Shown: positions 40,774-50,152, numbered from the stretch's first letter. The stretch is DNA of 64,000 nucleotides from Rhodoferax saidenbachensis (GCF_001955715.1 NZ_CP019239.1:2418001-2482000), one strand, 5' to 3'. The notes: generated from the sequence alone by a model not told the origin. Numbers and translations are program-made.

Positions 40774-42045
40774 TCAGGCGGTGGCTTGCATGGGTTTCCA
40801 GAATTCGGTGATCTTGCCGTCCTCAAACACCGCAATGTCACCAAACTGCTGCAGCACGGCTTCGCTCTGGCGCGGGCGGAAGAAGACCACATCGTCCACC
40901 TTCAACTCTTGCAGCCCCGAGCCCACCAGCACCATCTGGTTGGATGACGTGCCGTACAGGCCACTGGCCGCAAGGCCTGGGGGCGATACCGGGTCGGCCA
41001 GCCAGTTGCCGCCGTAGATGAAATAGGCCCGCTCGAGATTGCGGTCCCACACCTGGGCTGCATTGCCAATCCACTCCACGCCATACGGGATGCGGAACTT
41101 GGGCGGGGTCTTGAGCACCGGCGTGGCGATGAAGGTGGCCGGTAGCAGATCGTCCAGCAGTGGCGTATCAAAGTCCGTGCCCTTCACCATGGCCGAACCG
41201 ACAGACAACTCGTTCTCCACCCCGGAGCCGTCGTACAGGCGGTAGGTGGGTGAACCGGCGGCGTTGTAGGTCGCCGTCTTGGCAGCCTCACCCAGTGCGG
41301 TTTGCACCTGTTGTGCATACGCCGCGTAGGCCTGGCGCGCATGGTCCATCGCGCGCTGGGTGGCACCGGCAATATTGGGAATCTTGGTGACGTGGGCGTC
41401 GTAACCCATCAGACCCGACCAGCGCAGGCGCGGCTCGGACTTCAGAATTGCCAGCATCTCCTGCAGGGTCTCGGCACTGTCGATACCACCACGGTGCAAG
41501 CCCACATCAATCTCGAAATTGACCGCCAGGTCGCGCTGCTGCTGGCGTGCCAGATCGCGGTACTGCGCAAGGCGCTCGGGGCTATCGATGAGCCACTGCA
41601 AGGTCTGCCCGGCCACGGGGGCTGGCTGTTCGCGGTAAAAAGCCGCAGCGGCCGCCACCGGCATGGGTTTGCCCAGCAGGATATTGCGATACGCCGGGGA
41701 GAGCTGCAGCAACTGGGGCAGGCTGAAAACCATCAAGCGGTCGGTCTTGGCCTGTGCCAGCACATCCTTGATCAGCGCAATGCTGGGCAAAGACTTGGCC
41801 ACCACGCGCAGTTGCATACGTCCGCCAATGTTCTGCACGATCTGCTGCACGTTGGCATGCAGGCGTTTGCGGTCTATCACCAGCGTGGGCGTGGCAATGC
41901 CGGCCTGTTGCAGGGCTTTGGCCACGCCAGAGAAATAGGCGTCGTGCGGAGCGCCGTGGCGCCCGGGCCGGGCCGCAATGGCGCCCAAACCAACCAGGCC
42001 AATACCTGCCGCACCCAAAATGCGTCTGCGTGAAATCTGTGCCAT
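40774..42045 (-). CDS. Tat-exported PLP enzyme, D-threonine aldolase / D-serine dehydratase-like
   Basis: 423 residues from the ATG at 42045, which has a strong AGGAGGAG site. The N-terminus MAQISRRRILGAAGIGLVGL is a twin-arginine signal. The mature part is the alanine racemase-like PLP barrel: TPTLVIDRKRLHANVQQIV, MQLRVVAKSLPSI with the PLP Lys, FEIDVGLHRGGIDSAETL, and SGLMGYDAHVTKI. The family includes DSD1-type D-serine dehydratase and D-threonine aldolase. Export of a folded PLP enzyme is unusual. It forms a group with a flavoprotein and a cytochrome, all leftward with gaps of 2 to 16 nt. Substrate unknown. Confidence 0.8.
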   Translation of the reverse strand: MAQISRRRILGAAGIGLVGLGAIAARPGRHGAPHDAYFSGVAKALQQAGIATPTLVIDRKRLHANVQQIVQNIGGRMQLRVVAKSLPSIALIKDVLAQAKTDRLMVFSLPQLLQLSPAYRNILLGKPMPVAAAAAFYREQPAPVAGQTLQWLIDSPERLAQYRDLARQQQRDLAVNFEIDVGLHRGGIDSAETLQEMLAILKSEPRLRWSGLMGYDAHVTKIPNIAGATQRAMDHARQAYAAYAQQVQTALGEAAKTATYNAAGSPTYRLYDGSGVENELSVGSAMVKGTDFDTPLLDDLLPATFIATPVLKTPPKFRIPYGVEWIGNAAQVWDRNLERAYFIYGGNWLADPVSPPGLAASGLYGTSSNQMVLVGSGLQELKVDDVVFFRPRQSEAVLQQFGDIAVFEDGKITEFWKPMQATA

Positions 42046-42061
42046 GTTTCTCCTCCTGTTG

Positions 42062-43486
42062 TTATGCCGACTGCGCGATGCCAAACAGGCTGCGCAAATG
42101 CGGGTTGAGCATGCGCCCGGTGGGATCAAGCTGCGCGCGTACCGCCAGAAAATCCTTCCAGCGTGGGTACAAGGCCGACAGGTCTGCGGCGGTATGCCCG
42201 TGCAACTTGCCCCAGTGCGGGCGCCCCTGGAATTTGCGGAACACCGGCGCGATTTCCGGCACCAGGTAGTCGTAGGGTTCCCCCACCGCCGCGTGCACTG
42301 CAATCGAACAGCTGTCGCGCTGGTAGAAGGGGCTCAACCAGGCGTCATCGGCCTTGATAAAACGGAACTCCATGGGGAAGAACACGTCATTGCGACGCTC
42401 CAGCACCTGGATGATTTCGCGCACGCAGGCAATGCCCAATTCGCGTGGCACGTGGCATTCGGTTTCGTTGAACTTGGTGGGGCGCTGGGTCGACAGCAGT
42501 TTCCAGGACCGGTCCTGTGCCAGCTCAGTCTGGTTCGGGTCAATCAGCTTCTTGGCCACCCAGCGCCGCAGGTCGGGGAAGCGCCCCAGCCAGTCGCGCA
42601 AATGCCGCAGGTCGCGCAACATCTCTTCGTCCGCAGCCTCAGGGTGCACGACCTCGGTGCCCGTATAGACATCGTGGGTAATGGCCGCCGCGTAGCCGGT
42701 AAATGGCAGGTAGTAAAACTCGAAGTGGCGGTGCTGCTGCGCTAGTGTGGGAGCGATCTGCAATAACTCCTCCACGGGCTTGAGCCAGACCTTGCGCTGC
42801 AGACCATAGGCTGGCAGCACCGTGGTGGTGGCTTGGGTCAGGACGCCCAAACTGCCCAATGAAACTTTGGCTGCGGCGAACAGATCCGGCTGCTTGGTGG
42901 CGCTGCACTCGAGCAGTTCACCGCGCGGCGTGACAATCTGCAGGGCCTGCACGTCCGCATGCAAGGCCGGTAGTTCAGCGCCAGTGCCATGGGTTGCGGT
43001 ACTGATGGCACCGGCAAAAGACTGGGCATCAATATCGGGCAGATTGCGCAGTCCCATGCCCACCAGATCGAGCTGGCGTGAGAGCTGTGCCAGACGCGTC
43101 CCCGCATGAAAACTGGCCGTCATGGTGCTCTTGTTGTGACCAATCAACCCGGCCATGCGGTCCAGCGACAGGATGGTTCCGTCTGTGGGCACCAACGGCG
43201 TAAAAGAGTGCCCTGCGCCCACACAGCGTACGACGCCGGTGGTCTCGCGAAACAGTTGTTGCACCGCTGCGGCGTCGGCCGGCGTTTGCAATGAGGCCGA
43301 AGCGGCTTTTGCGCTCCCTGACCAGTTGCTCCACGCAGCCTTGGTTGCACCGCTGGCAACGGCTGCTGAGCCCGTGGGAGCAACAGCCGTTGCAGCCCGA
43401 GCAGGCAGGGCATGCGCCCCGAGTGTGGGCACCAAGCTGGCGGCAGCCATCGTTTTGAGGGCCTTGCGGCGGGAAAGTGCGGGCAT
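42062..43486 (-). CDS. Tat-exported FAD-linked aldonolactone oxidase-like protein
   Basis: 474 residues. Tat signal: SRRKALKTMAAASLVPTLGA. FAD-binding PCMH fold with VVRCVGAGHSFTPLVPTDG, HAGTRLAQLSRQLDLVGMGL and GAISTATHGTGAELPAL. The ALO domain ends with GRPHWGKLHGHTAADLSALY (HWGK motif) and RMLNPHLRSLF. Relatives oxidise D-arabinono- or L-gulono-1,4-lactone, or act as sugar-alcohol oxidases. As it is exported next to a cytochrome c, it more likely passes electrons to the cytochrome than to oxygen; this is inference. Confidence 0.85.
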   Translation of the reverse strand: MPALSRRKALKTMAAASLVPTLGAHALPARAATAVAPTGSAAVASGATKAAWSNWSGSAKAASASLQTPADAAAVQQLFRETTGVVRCVGAGHSFTPLVPTDGTILSLDRMAGLIGHNKSTMTASFHAGTRLAQLSRQLDLVGMGLRNLPDIDAQSFAGAISTATHGTGAELPALHADVQALQIVTPRGELLECSATKQPDLFAAAKVSLGSLGVLTQATTTVLPAYGLQRKVWLKPVEELLQIAPTLAQQHRHFEFYYLPFTGYAAAITHDVYTGTEVVHPEAADEEMLRDLRHLRDWLGRFPDLRRWVAKKLIDPNQTELAQDRSWKLLSTQRPTKFNETECHVPRELGIACVREIIQVLERRNDVFFPMEFRFIKADDAWLSPFYQRDSCSIAVHAAVGEPYDYLVPEIAPVFRKFQGRPHWGKLHGHTAADLSALYPRWKDFLAVRAQLDPTGRMLNPHLRSLFGIAQSA

Positions 43487-43488
43487 GC

Positions 43489-43842
43489 CTACTCCTTGGA
43501 ATTTTGGGGTTGGGACATAAAAACAATCAGTGCGGCGAAGTCCTGGTCATTGCAGTCGTTGCAAAAGCCGCGTGCAGGCATGCCCTGAAAGCCATCGCGC
43601 ACATGCGCTACCAGCGTCGGCATGCCCTGCTGCAGGCGGGCTTGCCAGTGCGCGGCAAACCCGGTCAAAGGCGCTTTGCTGATGATGCTGGCATGGCAAG
43701 TCAGGCACGCCCGCTCATACTTCTGCGCCAGCAAGGCGTCCGTGGGGCGGGCCGCCTCTGCGCGGCGCTCATCAGCCGGGCCTGCCTCGGGCAGTCCCTT
43801 GCTACAGGCGGCCAAGACCAAGGCGGCGGCGAACATGAGCAC
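43489..43842 (-). CDS. c5-type cytochrome, probable lipoprotein
   Basis: 117 residues from GTG at 43842. Lipobox ALVLAACSKG, then a single haem site ACLTCHAS and the axial Met in QQGMPTLVAH or FQGMPARGF. The pattern CNDC near the C-terminus, forming a disulfide, is typical of small c5-type cytochromes. It is the first gene of the three-gene periplasmic group, 2 nt before the flavoprotein gene. A longer form could start at ATT 43872, which has AAGGAG 8 nt upstream and adds a better n-region (IRSLTFSACRVL). Confidence 0.85.
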   Translation of the reverse strand: MLMFAAALVLAACSKGLPEAGPADERRAEAARPTDALLAQKYERACLTCHASIISKAPLTGFAAHWQARLQQGMPTLVAHVRDGFQGMPARGFCNDCNDQDFAALIVFMSQPQNSKE

Positions 43843-44069
43843 CCGGCAAGCGGAAAAAGTCAGGGATCGAATGATGGCAACTCCTTCAAAGTGGCATTTC
43901 GCAGTCGATTCAAATCTGGATAGATACTACAACGTCGTTTTAATTAAAAACAGTGTTTTTTATTGGTGCATACCCGCATGCCACATGGCATAGAAAGTCC
44001 GGCACATGGATTCCAACGCGTGGAGTTCTGATAGATTCACCGCACAGGCCAATTGCGCCGGAAAGCCCT

Positions 44070-44756
44070 ATGGACACTGCTGACACCCCCACCGAAGAAG
44101 TCACCCGACTTCCCCTGAAGGCCCTTGGAATACGCACCGGCATGGCACTGCAAACCCGCCGCCTGGTGGAAGGCGCCAGCAAAAAGGAATCCCAGTTTTA
44201 CGGCGCCATCGAAGGTAAAGGTGTCATGGTCGGTCCGTTGGGCACCGAAGGCACAAAAACCGAACTGGAGGAAGGTGAAGTCTGTGTTGTCCGAGGCTTT
44301 ACAGGGCAATACGAATTTTCGTTTCTGAGCAAGGTCCTGCAAACCTTCGAAAAACCCTTTGCCTATGCCCTGTTGGCTTACCCGGCCATGGTGGACGCCA
44401 AGTTGGTGCGCCACTCCATGCGCGTCAAAACCTCCTGGCCCACCACCGTGCTGCAACCTGGCAAAGATGGGGCGGCGACGCCACAAGCGCTGGACGTGAC
44501 GCTGATCGACATCAGCATGTCCGGCACCATGATCAAGGCACCCACAGCATTGGCGGCCATTGGTGAAGTCCTCACACTATCCATGGACGCTATCGTGGAC
44601 AACATGCCTGTGCGGCTGACGCTGGCGGGCAAGGTGTGCCACAACAACAGAGCCGGAGGCGAAGACGCTTTCTGCATCGGCTTGGCGTTCACGAATCTCA
44701 CCCAGCAAGACAAGCTGCTACTTAACTATCTGCTGCAAGGTCCAATCACGGGCTAA
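44070..44756 (+). CDS. PilZ-domain protein (YcgR-like, cyclic-di-GMP binding)
   Basis: 228 residues. N-terminal YcgR-like barrel (ALGIRTGMALQTRR; GEVCVVRGFTGQYEFSFLSK) and a C-terminal PilZ domain with the RxxxR-like VRHSMRVKTSW and the second motif DISMSGTM. Both binding motifs are intact, so c-di-GMP binding is likely. YcgR proteins slow flagellar motors or alter surface behaviour; no flagellar gene is near. The start at 44070 has GGAAAG upstream. Confidence 0.85.
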   Translation: MDTADTPTEEVTRLPLKALGIRTGMALQTRRLVEGASKKESQFYGAIEGKGVMVGPLGTEGTKTELEEGEVCVVRGFTGQYEFSFLSKVLQTFEKPFAYALLAYPAMVDAKLVRHSMRVKTSWPTTVLQPGKDGAATPQALDVTLIDISMSGTMIKAPTALAAIGEVLTLSMDAIVDNMPVRLTLAGKVCHNNRAGGEDAFCIGLAFTNLTQQDKLLLNYLLQGPITG

Positions 44757-44852
44757 CGCACTGACCCAACTCCAACGCGCCCATTGAGCATAGTCAGGTT
44801 GGAAGGCGCAAGTGATCGCTGTGCATGCCTGGATTTGCGCGCTTTGAACTGC

Positions 44853-45998
44853 TCAAGAATTCCGCAATTTGTGATTCCACTGATCGCCCTGGCCCGGCTG
44901 TGCACCATACGGGTTGGCATCGTCCCCGAAAAGGGTAATGAGAGTTTCGGGATCAACAGTACGCAGGAATGGGGGGAAGTCTTCGAAATTGTTCCAGATA
45001 TGGCGAAGGCCATGCCCCGCGCTCAAGAGTTTCCGGATTTCCTCTTCAGAGGGCGCATTGGCAATACTCTGCAAGGCGCCACCAGAAAACGACCAATTGG
45101 TCAGAAACAGCGCTTTCGTAGGCGTTGTCGGTTCCCCGCCCCACTGGAACTCCAACGTTCCTTTGCCAAAGGGCACGGTGGAACTGCTAGCACGAGGCCC
45201 AAAGTAAGTAAAAAGATTTTGCGCTTCAACGTCCGTGTCCCGCGTCGATTTGGCGAGTGAAAAGACGCCACTGTAGAAAACAGCCTTGCCTTCATATACG
45301 AGTTTTCCACCCCAATAACGAATACCTTCGCGAATGATTTTGGACATTTCCATAGTGGCAGACTGACCATACTTTTCCAGGCATACCGGCGCTTGGAGAT
45401 ACCCTTCACCCGCGCCCGGAAAGGTTTGTTCGTACATGGTTTTTCCAGAATCATTGAAGTTGAATTCCGGCGTGAATTCCATGGTGCAATGGACGAATTC
45501 TGCAATCATTCTGTTTCTATTCAGATGAATGCTGTTGTCCATGCCGTAATACATGTCCATCATCTGCATATCACCCTTGATGTATTGCGCCGTCCTCGGG
45601 CCAGGGTCATACAGCTTCAATAGTCTTGAAAACGGCTCTCGAAAATTTTCGGGGCTAGGTTTATAGGCACCGAGAAATCCAGGTCTGCGCAACTCAGCCT
45701 TTTTGGCATAGGCTCGAGCACCTTTGCCATACCATTTCCTGGCAGCGACTGCAGCGGGGTTACCGCGATTGCCATAGTGCATTGCCTTGGGACCCACCGT
45801 GCCGTATATGAATGTTACGGCAGCGAACTGCTGCTTCAACTTTGCTTCGACATCAGCTTGAATAGCGGAACGCCGAACGACGTCTGGCAGATGACTGAAT
45901 GCCCGATATTCATCATTGCCCATTCGGGTTCGCGCCATACGTTCAAGTGCCGCGTTCCATCGCTCCTGGAATCTGAACTCCCTACTTAATCCCGGCAT
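44853..45998 (-). CDS. hypothetical protein, 381 residues
   Basis: The start at 45998 has GGGAG 7 nt upstream; a TTG ten codons earlier is possible. The protein is soluble, without signal or membrane segment. Pieces: MPGLSREFRFQERWNAALER, VTFIYGTVGPKAMHYGNRG, KGDMQMMDMYYGMDNSIHLN, FSLAKSTRDTDVEAQNLFTY, and a C-terminal GLRHIWNNFEDFPPFLRTVD. Codon use is clearly less GC-rich than neighbouring genes, which suggests recent transfer. Proteins of this size next to nothing related are often effectors or accessory proteins, but no motif supports that. Not recognised. Confidence 0.68.
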   Translation of the reverse strand: MPGLSREFRFQERWNAALERMARTRMGNDEYRAFSHLPDVVRRSAIQADVEAKLKQQFAAVTFIYGTVGPKAMHYGNRGNPAAVAARKWYGKGARAYAKKAELRRPGFLGAYKPSPENFREPFSRLLKLYDPGPRTAQYIKGDMQMMDMYYGMDNSIHLNRNRMIAEFVHCTMEFTPEFNFNDSGKTMYEQTFPGAGEGYLQAPVCLEKYGQSATMEMSKIIREGIRYWGGKLVYEGKAVFYSGVFSLAKSTRDTDVEAQNLFTYFGPRASSSTVPFGKGTLEFQWGGEPTTPTKALFLTNWSFSGGALQSIANAPSEEEIRKLLSAGHGLRHIWNNFEDFPPFLRTVDPETLITLFGDDANPYGAQPGQGDQWNHKLRNS

Positions 45999-46187
45999 AA
46001 AGTCACTCCCAAAGTTGACATCTACCAATCAAGAAATGAGTGGTCGGATTTGGATTTTTTGATGCCTATTATGAACAATTCAGTTTGGGGCCGGCCCGAT
46101 CCTTGAAAGATGGATGCCTGGTACGGTTTACTTCCGTTTGCAAACATCTGGCTTCAACCTGATGCCCACCTAATTGCTGGAGCCAAT

Positions 46188-46221
46188 AAAAAAGGCCTTG
46201 GCGTAACCGCCAAGGCCTTTT
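46188..46221 (-). terminator. terminator downstream of tRNA-Val
   Basis: GGCCTTGGCG (46194-46203) pairs perfectly with CGCCAAGGCC (46208-46217) across a 4-nt loop. On the minus strand it is followed by six T. The opposite strand has four T, so it may work both ways. It lies 13 nt after the tRNA. Confidence 0.93.
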
Positions 46222-46234
46222 GATACCAATAAAT

Positions 46235-46309
46235 TGGTGGGCAGTGCAAGTTTCGAACTTGCGACCCCTGCAGTGTGAATGCAGTGCTCTACCCCTGAGC
46301 TAACCGCCC
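46235..46309 (-). tRNA. tRNA-Val (anticodon CAC)
   Basis: 75 nt including an encoded CCA. Acceptor stem GGGCGGT/ACTGCCC with one G-T pair, D arm GCTC/GAGC, anticodon stem CTGCA/TGCAG with loop TTCACAC (anticodon CAC, reading GUG), and T arm GCAAG/CTTGC with loop TTCGAAA. It lies 39 nt downstream of dnaQ on the same strand and is followed by a terminator. Confidence 0.97.
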
Positions 46310-46348
46310 TGAATTCGTTTCAGGATAGCCTCGAATTATACAACTGTT

Positions 46349-47059
46349 TTAGGCCACATTTCGCCAAAACGATTTTCCGCCGCTGGATTTGTCCAACTGG
46401 ACCACCACTTCCTCGTGCGCCTGAAGTTCCTGCGCGTTGGCAGACACCACCGTCAGCACAATGCCGCTCAGATCCACGCTTTCCACGACAAACCCTTTTT
46501 CCTCCACTGCTGCAGTGTCCATCAACAGGGCATCCTGCCCCCGGGTCATGTTGATATAGACATCGGCGAGCAGCTCCGCATCTAACAGAGCGCCGTGCAA
46601 AGTACGCCCGGAGTTGTCTACATCCAGTCGCGAACACAGAGCGTCCAGGCTATTGCGTTTGCCAGGAAACATCTCCTTGGCCATGACAAGCGTGTCGACA
46701 ATGGATGCCGCATAGTCCTTGAACACCGGGCGGCCGGTGCGACCAAGCTCCATATCCAGAAATGACAGATCGAATGGCGCGTTGTGGATGATGATTTCCG
46801 CATCGGCCACGTAGTCGGTCAGTTGCTCCGCAATCTCTTCAAAGCGGGGCTTGTCTCTCAGAAATTCCGTCGTTAACCCGTGAACACGCAAGGCACCTTC
46901 GTCACTGTCACGTCCCGGGTTGAGGTAGAAGTGCAGGTTGTTGCCGGTCAGCTTGCGATTGACCATTTCCACACAGCCAATTTCCACCATGCGATCCGGG
47001 TTATGCGGATGGTTGGCGTTGAAACCGGTAGTTTCCGTGTCCAGGAAAATTTGACGCAT
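46349..47059 (-). CDS. dnaQ: DNA polymerase III subunit epsilon (proofreading exonuclease)
   Basis: 236 residues. Exonuclease motifs: ExoI FLDTETTGFN (Asp7, Glu9), ExoII in IIHNAPFDLSFLDMEL, and ExoIII HGALLDAELLADVY with the catalytic His and Asp. The C-terminal part would contact the polymerase alpha subunit. It removes mispaired 3' ends during replication. It is 8 nt from fdx on the same strand, so the isc operon transcript may run into it. Confidence 0.96.
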   Translation of the reverse strand: MRQIFLDTETTGFNANHPHNPDRMVEIGCVEMVNRKLTGNNLHFYLNPGRDSDEGALRVHGLTTEFLRDKPRFEEIAEQLTDYVADAEIIIHNAPFDLSFLDMELGRTGRPVFKDYAASIVDTLVMAKEMFPGKRNSLDALCSRLDVDNSGRTLHGALLDAELLADVYINMTRGQDALLMDTAAVEEKGFVVESVDLSGIVLTVVSANAQELQAHEEVVVQLDKSSGGKSFWRNVA

Positions 47060-47067
47060 TGCGGGCC

Positions 47068-47406
47068 TCAGTGGTTTTCTTTGGCGTGATTGATGGAGTA
47101 TTTCGGAATTTCAACGAGCAAATCCTTTTGGGCCAGGATCGCCTGGCAACTCAGGCGGGAGTTGGGTTCCAGCCCCCAGGCGCGGTCCAGCAGGTCTTCT
47201 TCGGTTTCATCGAGGTCATTCAGCGATGCAAAACCTTCACGCACCACCACGTGGCAAGTGGTACACGCCGCACTCATGTCGCAGGCGTGCTCGATATTGA
47301 TGCCGTTTTCCAGCAGCGCCTCGCAGATCGAGGTCCCGGAAGGCGCCGAGACCTCGATCCCCTGCGGGCAGTACTCGGGATGCGGCATGATTTTGATGAT
47401 GGGCAT
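47068..47406 (-). CDS. fdx: ISC-system 2Fe-2S ferredoxin
   Basis: 112 residues. Cluster ligands CDMSAACTTCH (CX5CX2C) plus a fourth Cys in NSRLSCQAI. N-terminus IIKIMPHPEYCPQGIEVSA and C-terminal tail match Fdx of isc operons. It supplies electrons for cluster assembly on IscU. Last gene of the isc set, 31 nt after hscA. Confidence 0.96.
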   Translation of the reverse strand: MPIIKIMPHPEYCPQGIEVSAPSGTSICEALLENGINIEHACDMSAACTTCHVVVREGFASLNDLDETEEDLLDRAWGLEPNSRLSCQAILAQKDLLVEIPKYSINHAKENH

Positions 47407-47437
47407 GGGAATATTGTCGCCAGGTCAGATTTTTGGA

Positions 47438-49294
47438 TTACAGGGTCGCGATATTTTTGCCGGACAAAGCCTGGGCAATGCCTTTGTTCATGCGCATTGC
47501 AGCAAAGGCCTCAGTGGCATTGGCAAGCGCCTTGGACTGGGCTTCGATGTGGGCGGCGTCCTCAGAGGTGCTGGCTTCCCTCAGTTGTGTCATTGCAGCG
47601 TCGATTGCCGTGCGCGCATCGGGTGCCAACAATTCGCCGTCAGCATCCAGCGCGCTGTGGGTGGCCAGCAGCAGCCGATCTGCATCGACACGCGCCTCGA
47701 CCAACGCCCGCATCTTCACATCAGCTGCGGCGGTCGTGAAGCTGTCCTTGAGCATTTGCGCAATCTGGTCGTCAGACAGGCCGTAAGACGGTTTAACGTC
47801 GATACGCGCTTCGACACCGCTAACCTGCTCTTTGGCGGAGACGTTCAGCAATCCATCGGCATCCACGGTAAACGTCACGCGAATGCGCGCGGCACCGGCT
47901 GCCATCGGCGGAATGCCGCGCAATTCAAAGCGCGCCAAGCTGCGGCAATCGGTCACCAGATCACGTTCACCCTGCACCACATGCAACGCCAGCGCGGTCT
48001 GGCCATCTTTGTAAGTCGTGAAATCCTGCGCCATAGCGGTGGGGATGGTCTGGTTGCGCGGCACGATGCGCTCCACCAAGCCGCCCATAGTCTCTATGCC
48101 CAGCGACAACGGAATCACATCCAGCAACAGCAAGTCACCCGAAGGGTTGTTACCCGCCAACTGGTTGGCCTGGATCGCTGCGCCCAGCGCAACGACCTCG
48201 TCCGGGTTCAGATTGGTCAACGGCGCTTTGCCAAAGAAATCCGCGACGGCGGCTTGCACCTGTGGCATGCGGGTGGAGCCACCCACCATCACCACGCCTT
48301 GAATTTCGTCTTTGGCAAGCGATGCGTCTCGCAAGGTCTTGCGCACTGCTTGCAGCGTGCGGGCCGTCAGCGCGGCGGTTACTGCCTCGAACTGTTCACG
48401 GTTCAGCGACATATCCAGCGCGCCGCCGGACAAATCGACCTCGGCCGTCACGATGTCTTCGGAGGACAAGGCTTCCTTGCAGCTACGGGCTGCCGCTTGA
48501 ATCAATGCGCGGTCTTCGGGCGAGTCTGCGGTCAAGCCGGATTCGGCCAGCAGCCAATCGGCCAACGCGCGGTCATAGTCGTCACCGCCCAGCGCAGAGT
48601 CACCGCCTGTCGCCAGCACCTCAAACACGCCAGCGGTCAGGCGCAGGACAGAAATATCAAAGGTACCACCACCCAAGTCGTAAACGGCATAAACGCCTTC
48701 GGAAGCGTTGTCCAGGCCGTAAGCAATAGCCGCGGCGGTAGGCTCGTTGATCAGGCGCAATACGTTGAGTCCAGCCAGCTTGGCAGCGTCCTTGGTCGCC
48801 TGGCGTTGCGCGTCGTCAAAGTACGCCGGCACCGTAATCACCGCGCCAAAGATGTCGTCGTTGAACGTGTCTTCCGCACGAAAACGCAAGGTTGCCAGAA
48901 TCTCTGCGCTCACTTCGACCGGACTTTTGGCGCCGGCAATCGTGCGTACTTGCACCATGCCGGGCGTGTCCAGGAGCGCGTAGGGAAGCTGATCGGCACC
49001 AACGATATCTTTCAGTCCGCGGCCCATCAGGCGCTTGACCGAAGCGATGGTGTTGCCGGGATCGGTGGTTTGGTTGGCCAGCGCGTCAAAACCGATTTGG
49101 CGACGCTCGGCATCCAGGTAACGCACTACGCTGGGCAATATCACCCTGCCCTCACCGTCCGGTAAGCATTCCGCGATACCACTGCGTACAGCAGCGACCA
49201 GCGAATGTGTGGTGCCGAGGTCAATACCCACGGCAATACGGCGCTCGTGCGGGTTGGGCGATTGCCCGGGCTCGGAAATCTGCAATAAGGCCAT
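47438..49294 (-). CDS. hscA: Hsp70-type Fe-S chaperone HscA
   Basis: 618 residues. ATPase motifs: [50 protein letters not shown] and [14 protein letters not shown]. The substrate domain starts near [13 protein letters not shown]. The length and missing DnaK-type tail fit HscA. It works with HscB to release the cluster from IscU to target proteins. It follows hscB by 9 nt. Confidence 0.97.
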   Translation of the reverse strand: MALLQISEPGQSPNPHERRIAVGIDLGTTHSLVAAVRSGIAECLPDGEGRVILPSVVRYLDAERRQIGFDALANQTTDPGNTIASVKRLMGRGLKDIVGADQLPYALLDTPGMVQVRTIAGAKSPVEVSAEILATLRFRAEDTFNDDIFGAVITVPAYFDDAQRQATKDAAKLAGLNVLRLINEPTAAAIAYGLDNASEGVYAVYDLGGGTFDISVLRLTAGVFEVLATGGDSALGGDDYDRALADWLLAESGLTADSPEDRALIQAAARSCKEALSSEDIVTAEVDLSGGALDMSLNREQFEAVTAALTARTLQAVRKTLRDASLAKDEIQGVVMVGGSTRMPQVQAAVADFFGKAPLTNLNPDEVVALGAAIQANQLAGNNPSGDLLLLDVIPLSLGIETMGGLVERIVPRNQTIPTAMAQDFTTYKDGQTALALHVVQGERDLVTDCRSLARFELRGIPPMAAGAARIRVTFTVDADGLLNVSAKEQVSGVEARIDVKPSYGLSDDQIAQMLKDSFTTAAADVKMRALVEARVDADRLLLATHSALDADGELLAPDARTAIDAAMTQLREASTSEDAAHIEAQSKALANATEAFAAMRMNKGIAQALSGKNIATL

Positions 49295-49303
49295 GAAACC
49301 TGC

Positions 49304-49825
49304 TTACTCCATTACGTCCAGGCGCTGATCCAGCTCCTGTTGCAGTTTGTCGATGAACATCAGAGTGCGCACGGCCGCCACAGCGGCCGGATAGTCATGC
49401 GCAACATCCAGAGAATGCTCACATTTTTGTAGCTGCTCACGCCTCTCCTGCGCGGCTTGCGTGGCAATTTTGTCTAAATCCAGTACTGTAGTAGCTTCTT
49501 CCAGTCCCTCGCGCCATTCCATCTGTTGCATCAGGAAGGCCGACGACATCGCCGTATTACTGTGCGCATTCACCGCATGCCCCGCCAGCTCACACAAGTA
49601 CGCGGCGCGCTTGAGTGGGTCTTTGAGTCGCTGGTAGGCCTCGTTGATGCGCACCGACCATTGCATGGCCACACGTTGGGCCGCTGCGCCTTGGGCTGCA
49701 AACTTATCGGGGTGGGCTTCGCGCTGCAGGTCTTTCCAGCGGGCATCAATAGCCGTACGGTCCTGCGCGAATTGTTGCGTCAGGCCGAAAAGCGTGAAGT
49801 CATCATCCTGAAGATTCACAGGCAA
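49304..49825 (-). CDS. hscB: Fe-S co-chaperone HscB
   Basis: 173 residues. N-terminal J domain with the HPD motif in LQREAHPDKFAAQG, then a helical domain that binds IscU (YQRLKDPLKRAAYLCELAGH, AFLMQQMEWREGLEEA). It brings IscU to HscA. Between iscA (3 nt) and hscA (9 nt). A repeat-like stretch lies within its middle (49417-49478). Confidence 0.95.
   Translation of the reverse strand: MPVNLQDDDFTLFGLTQQFAQDRTAIDARWKDLQREAHPDKFAAQGAAAQRVAMQWSVRINEAYQRLKDPLKRAAYLCELAGHAVNAHSNTAMSSAFLMQQMEWREGLEEATTVLDLDKIATQAAQERREQLQKCEHSLDVAHDYPAAVAAVRTLMFIDKLQQELDQRLDVME
49417..49478. repeat. possible degenerate Comamonadaceae repeat inside hscB
   Basis: GCTCACATTTTTGTAGC (17 nt, partly palindromic) followed by TGCTCACGCCTCTCCTGCGC and GGCTTGCGTGGCAATTTTG resembles copy 6. 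It stays in frame. The palindrome is weak, so this could be chance. Confidence 0.35.
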
Positions 49826-49828
49826 CGG

Positions 49829-50152
49829 TCACACGCGGAACGATTCACCGCAACCGCACTTGTCGCGCTCGTTGGGGTTATTGAAGCGGAAACCTTCGTT
49901 CAGGCCTTCGCGCACAAAGTCCAGCTGCGTGCCATCGATATAGGCCAGGCTCTTGGGATCAACCAGCACTTTGACGCCATGGCCCTCGAACACCGTATCT
50001 TCCGGCGGCAGTTCGTCGACGTATTCCAGGGTGTACGCCAGGCCAGAACAACCAGTGGTTTTAACGCCCAGGCGCACGCCAACGCCCTTACCCCGTTTGG
50101 TGAGGTAGCGGGTGACGTGCCGTGCGGCGGCTTCGGTCAGAGTGACTGCCAT
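49829..50152 (-). CDS. iscA: A-type Fe-S scaffold/carrier IscA
   Basis: 107 residues. The three cluster Cys are visible: [14 protein letters not shown] (first) and CGCGESF (second and third) at the C-terminus. It carries iron or a cluster to targets. 6 nt after iscU and 3 nt before hscB. Confidence 0.97.
   Translation of the reverse strand: MAVTLTEAAARHVTRYLTKRGKGVGVRLGVKTTGCSGLAYTLEYVDELPPEDTVFEGHGVKVLVDPKSLAYIDGTQLDFVREGLNEGFRFNNPNERDKCGCGESFRV

Noticed and set aside
46235-46309. tRNA-Val as an integration site of a genomic island
   Set aside because: No integrase and no repeated tRNA 3' end was seen in the window; only the neighbouring unknown gene looks atypical.
47090-49165. 691-codon open frame antisense to fdx and hscA
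   Set aside because: Shadow of hscA; low-complexity Gln/Arg/His composition.
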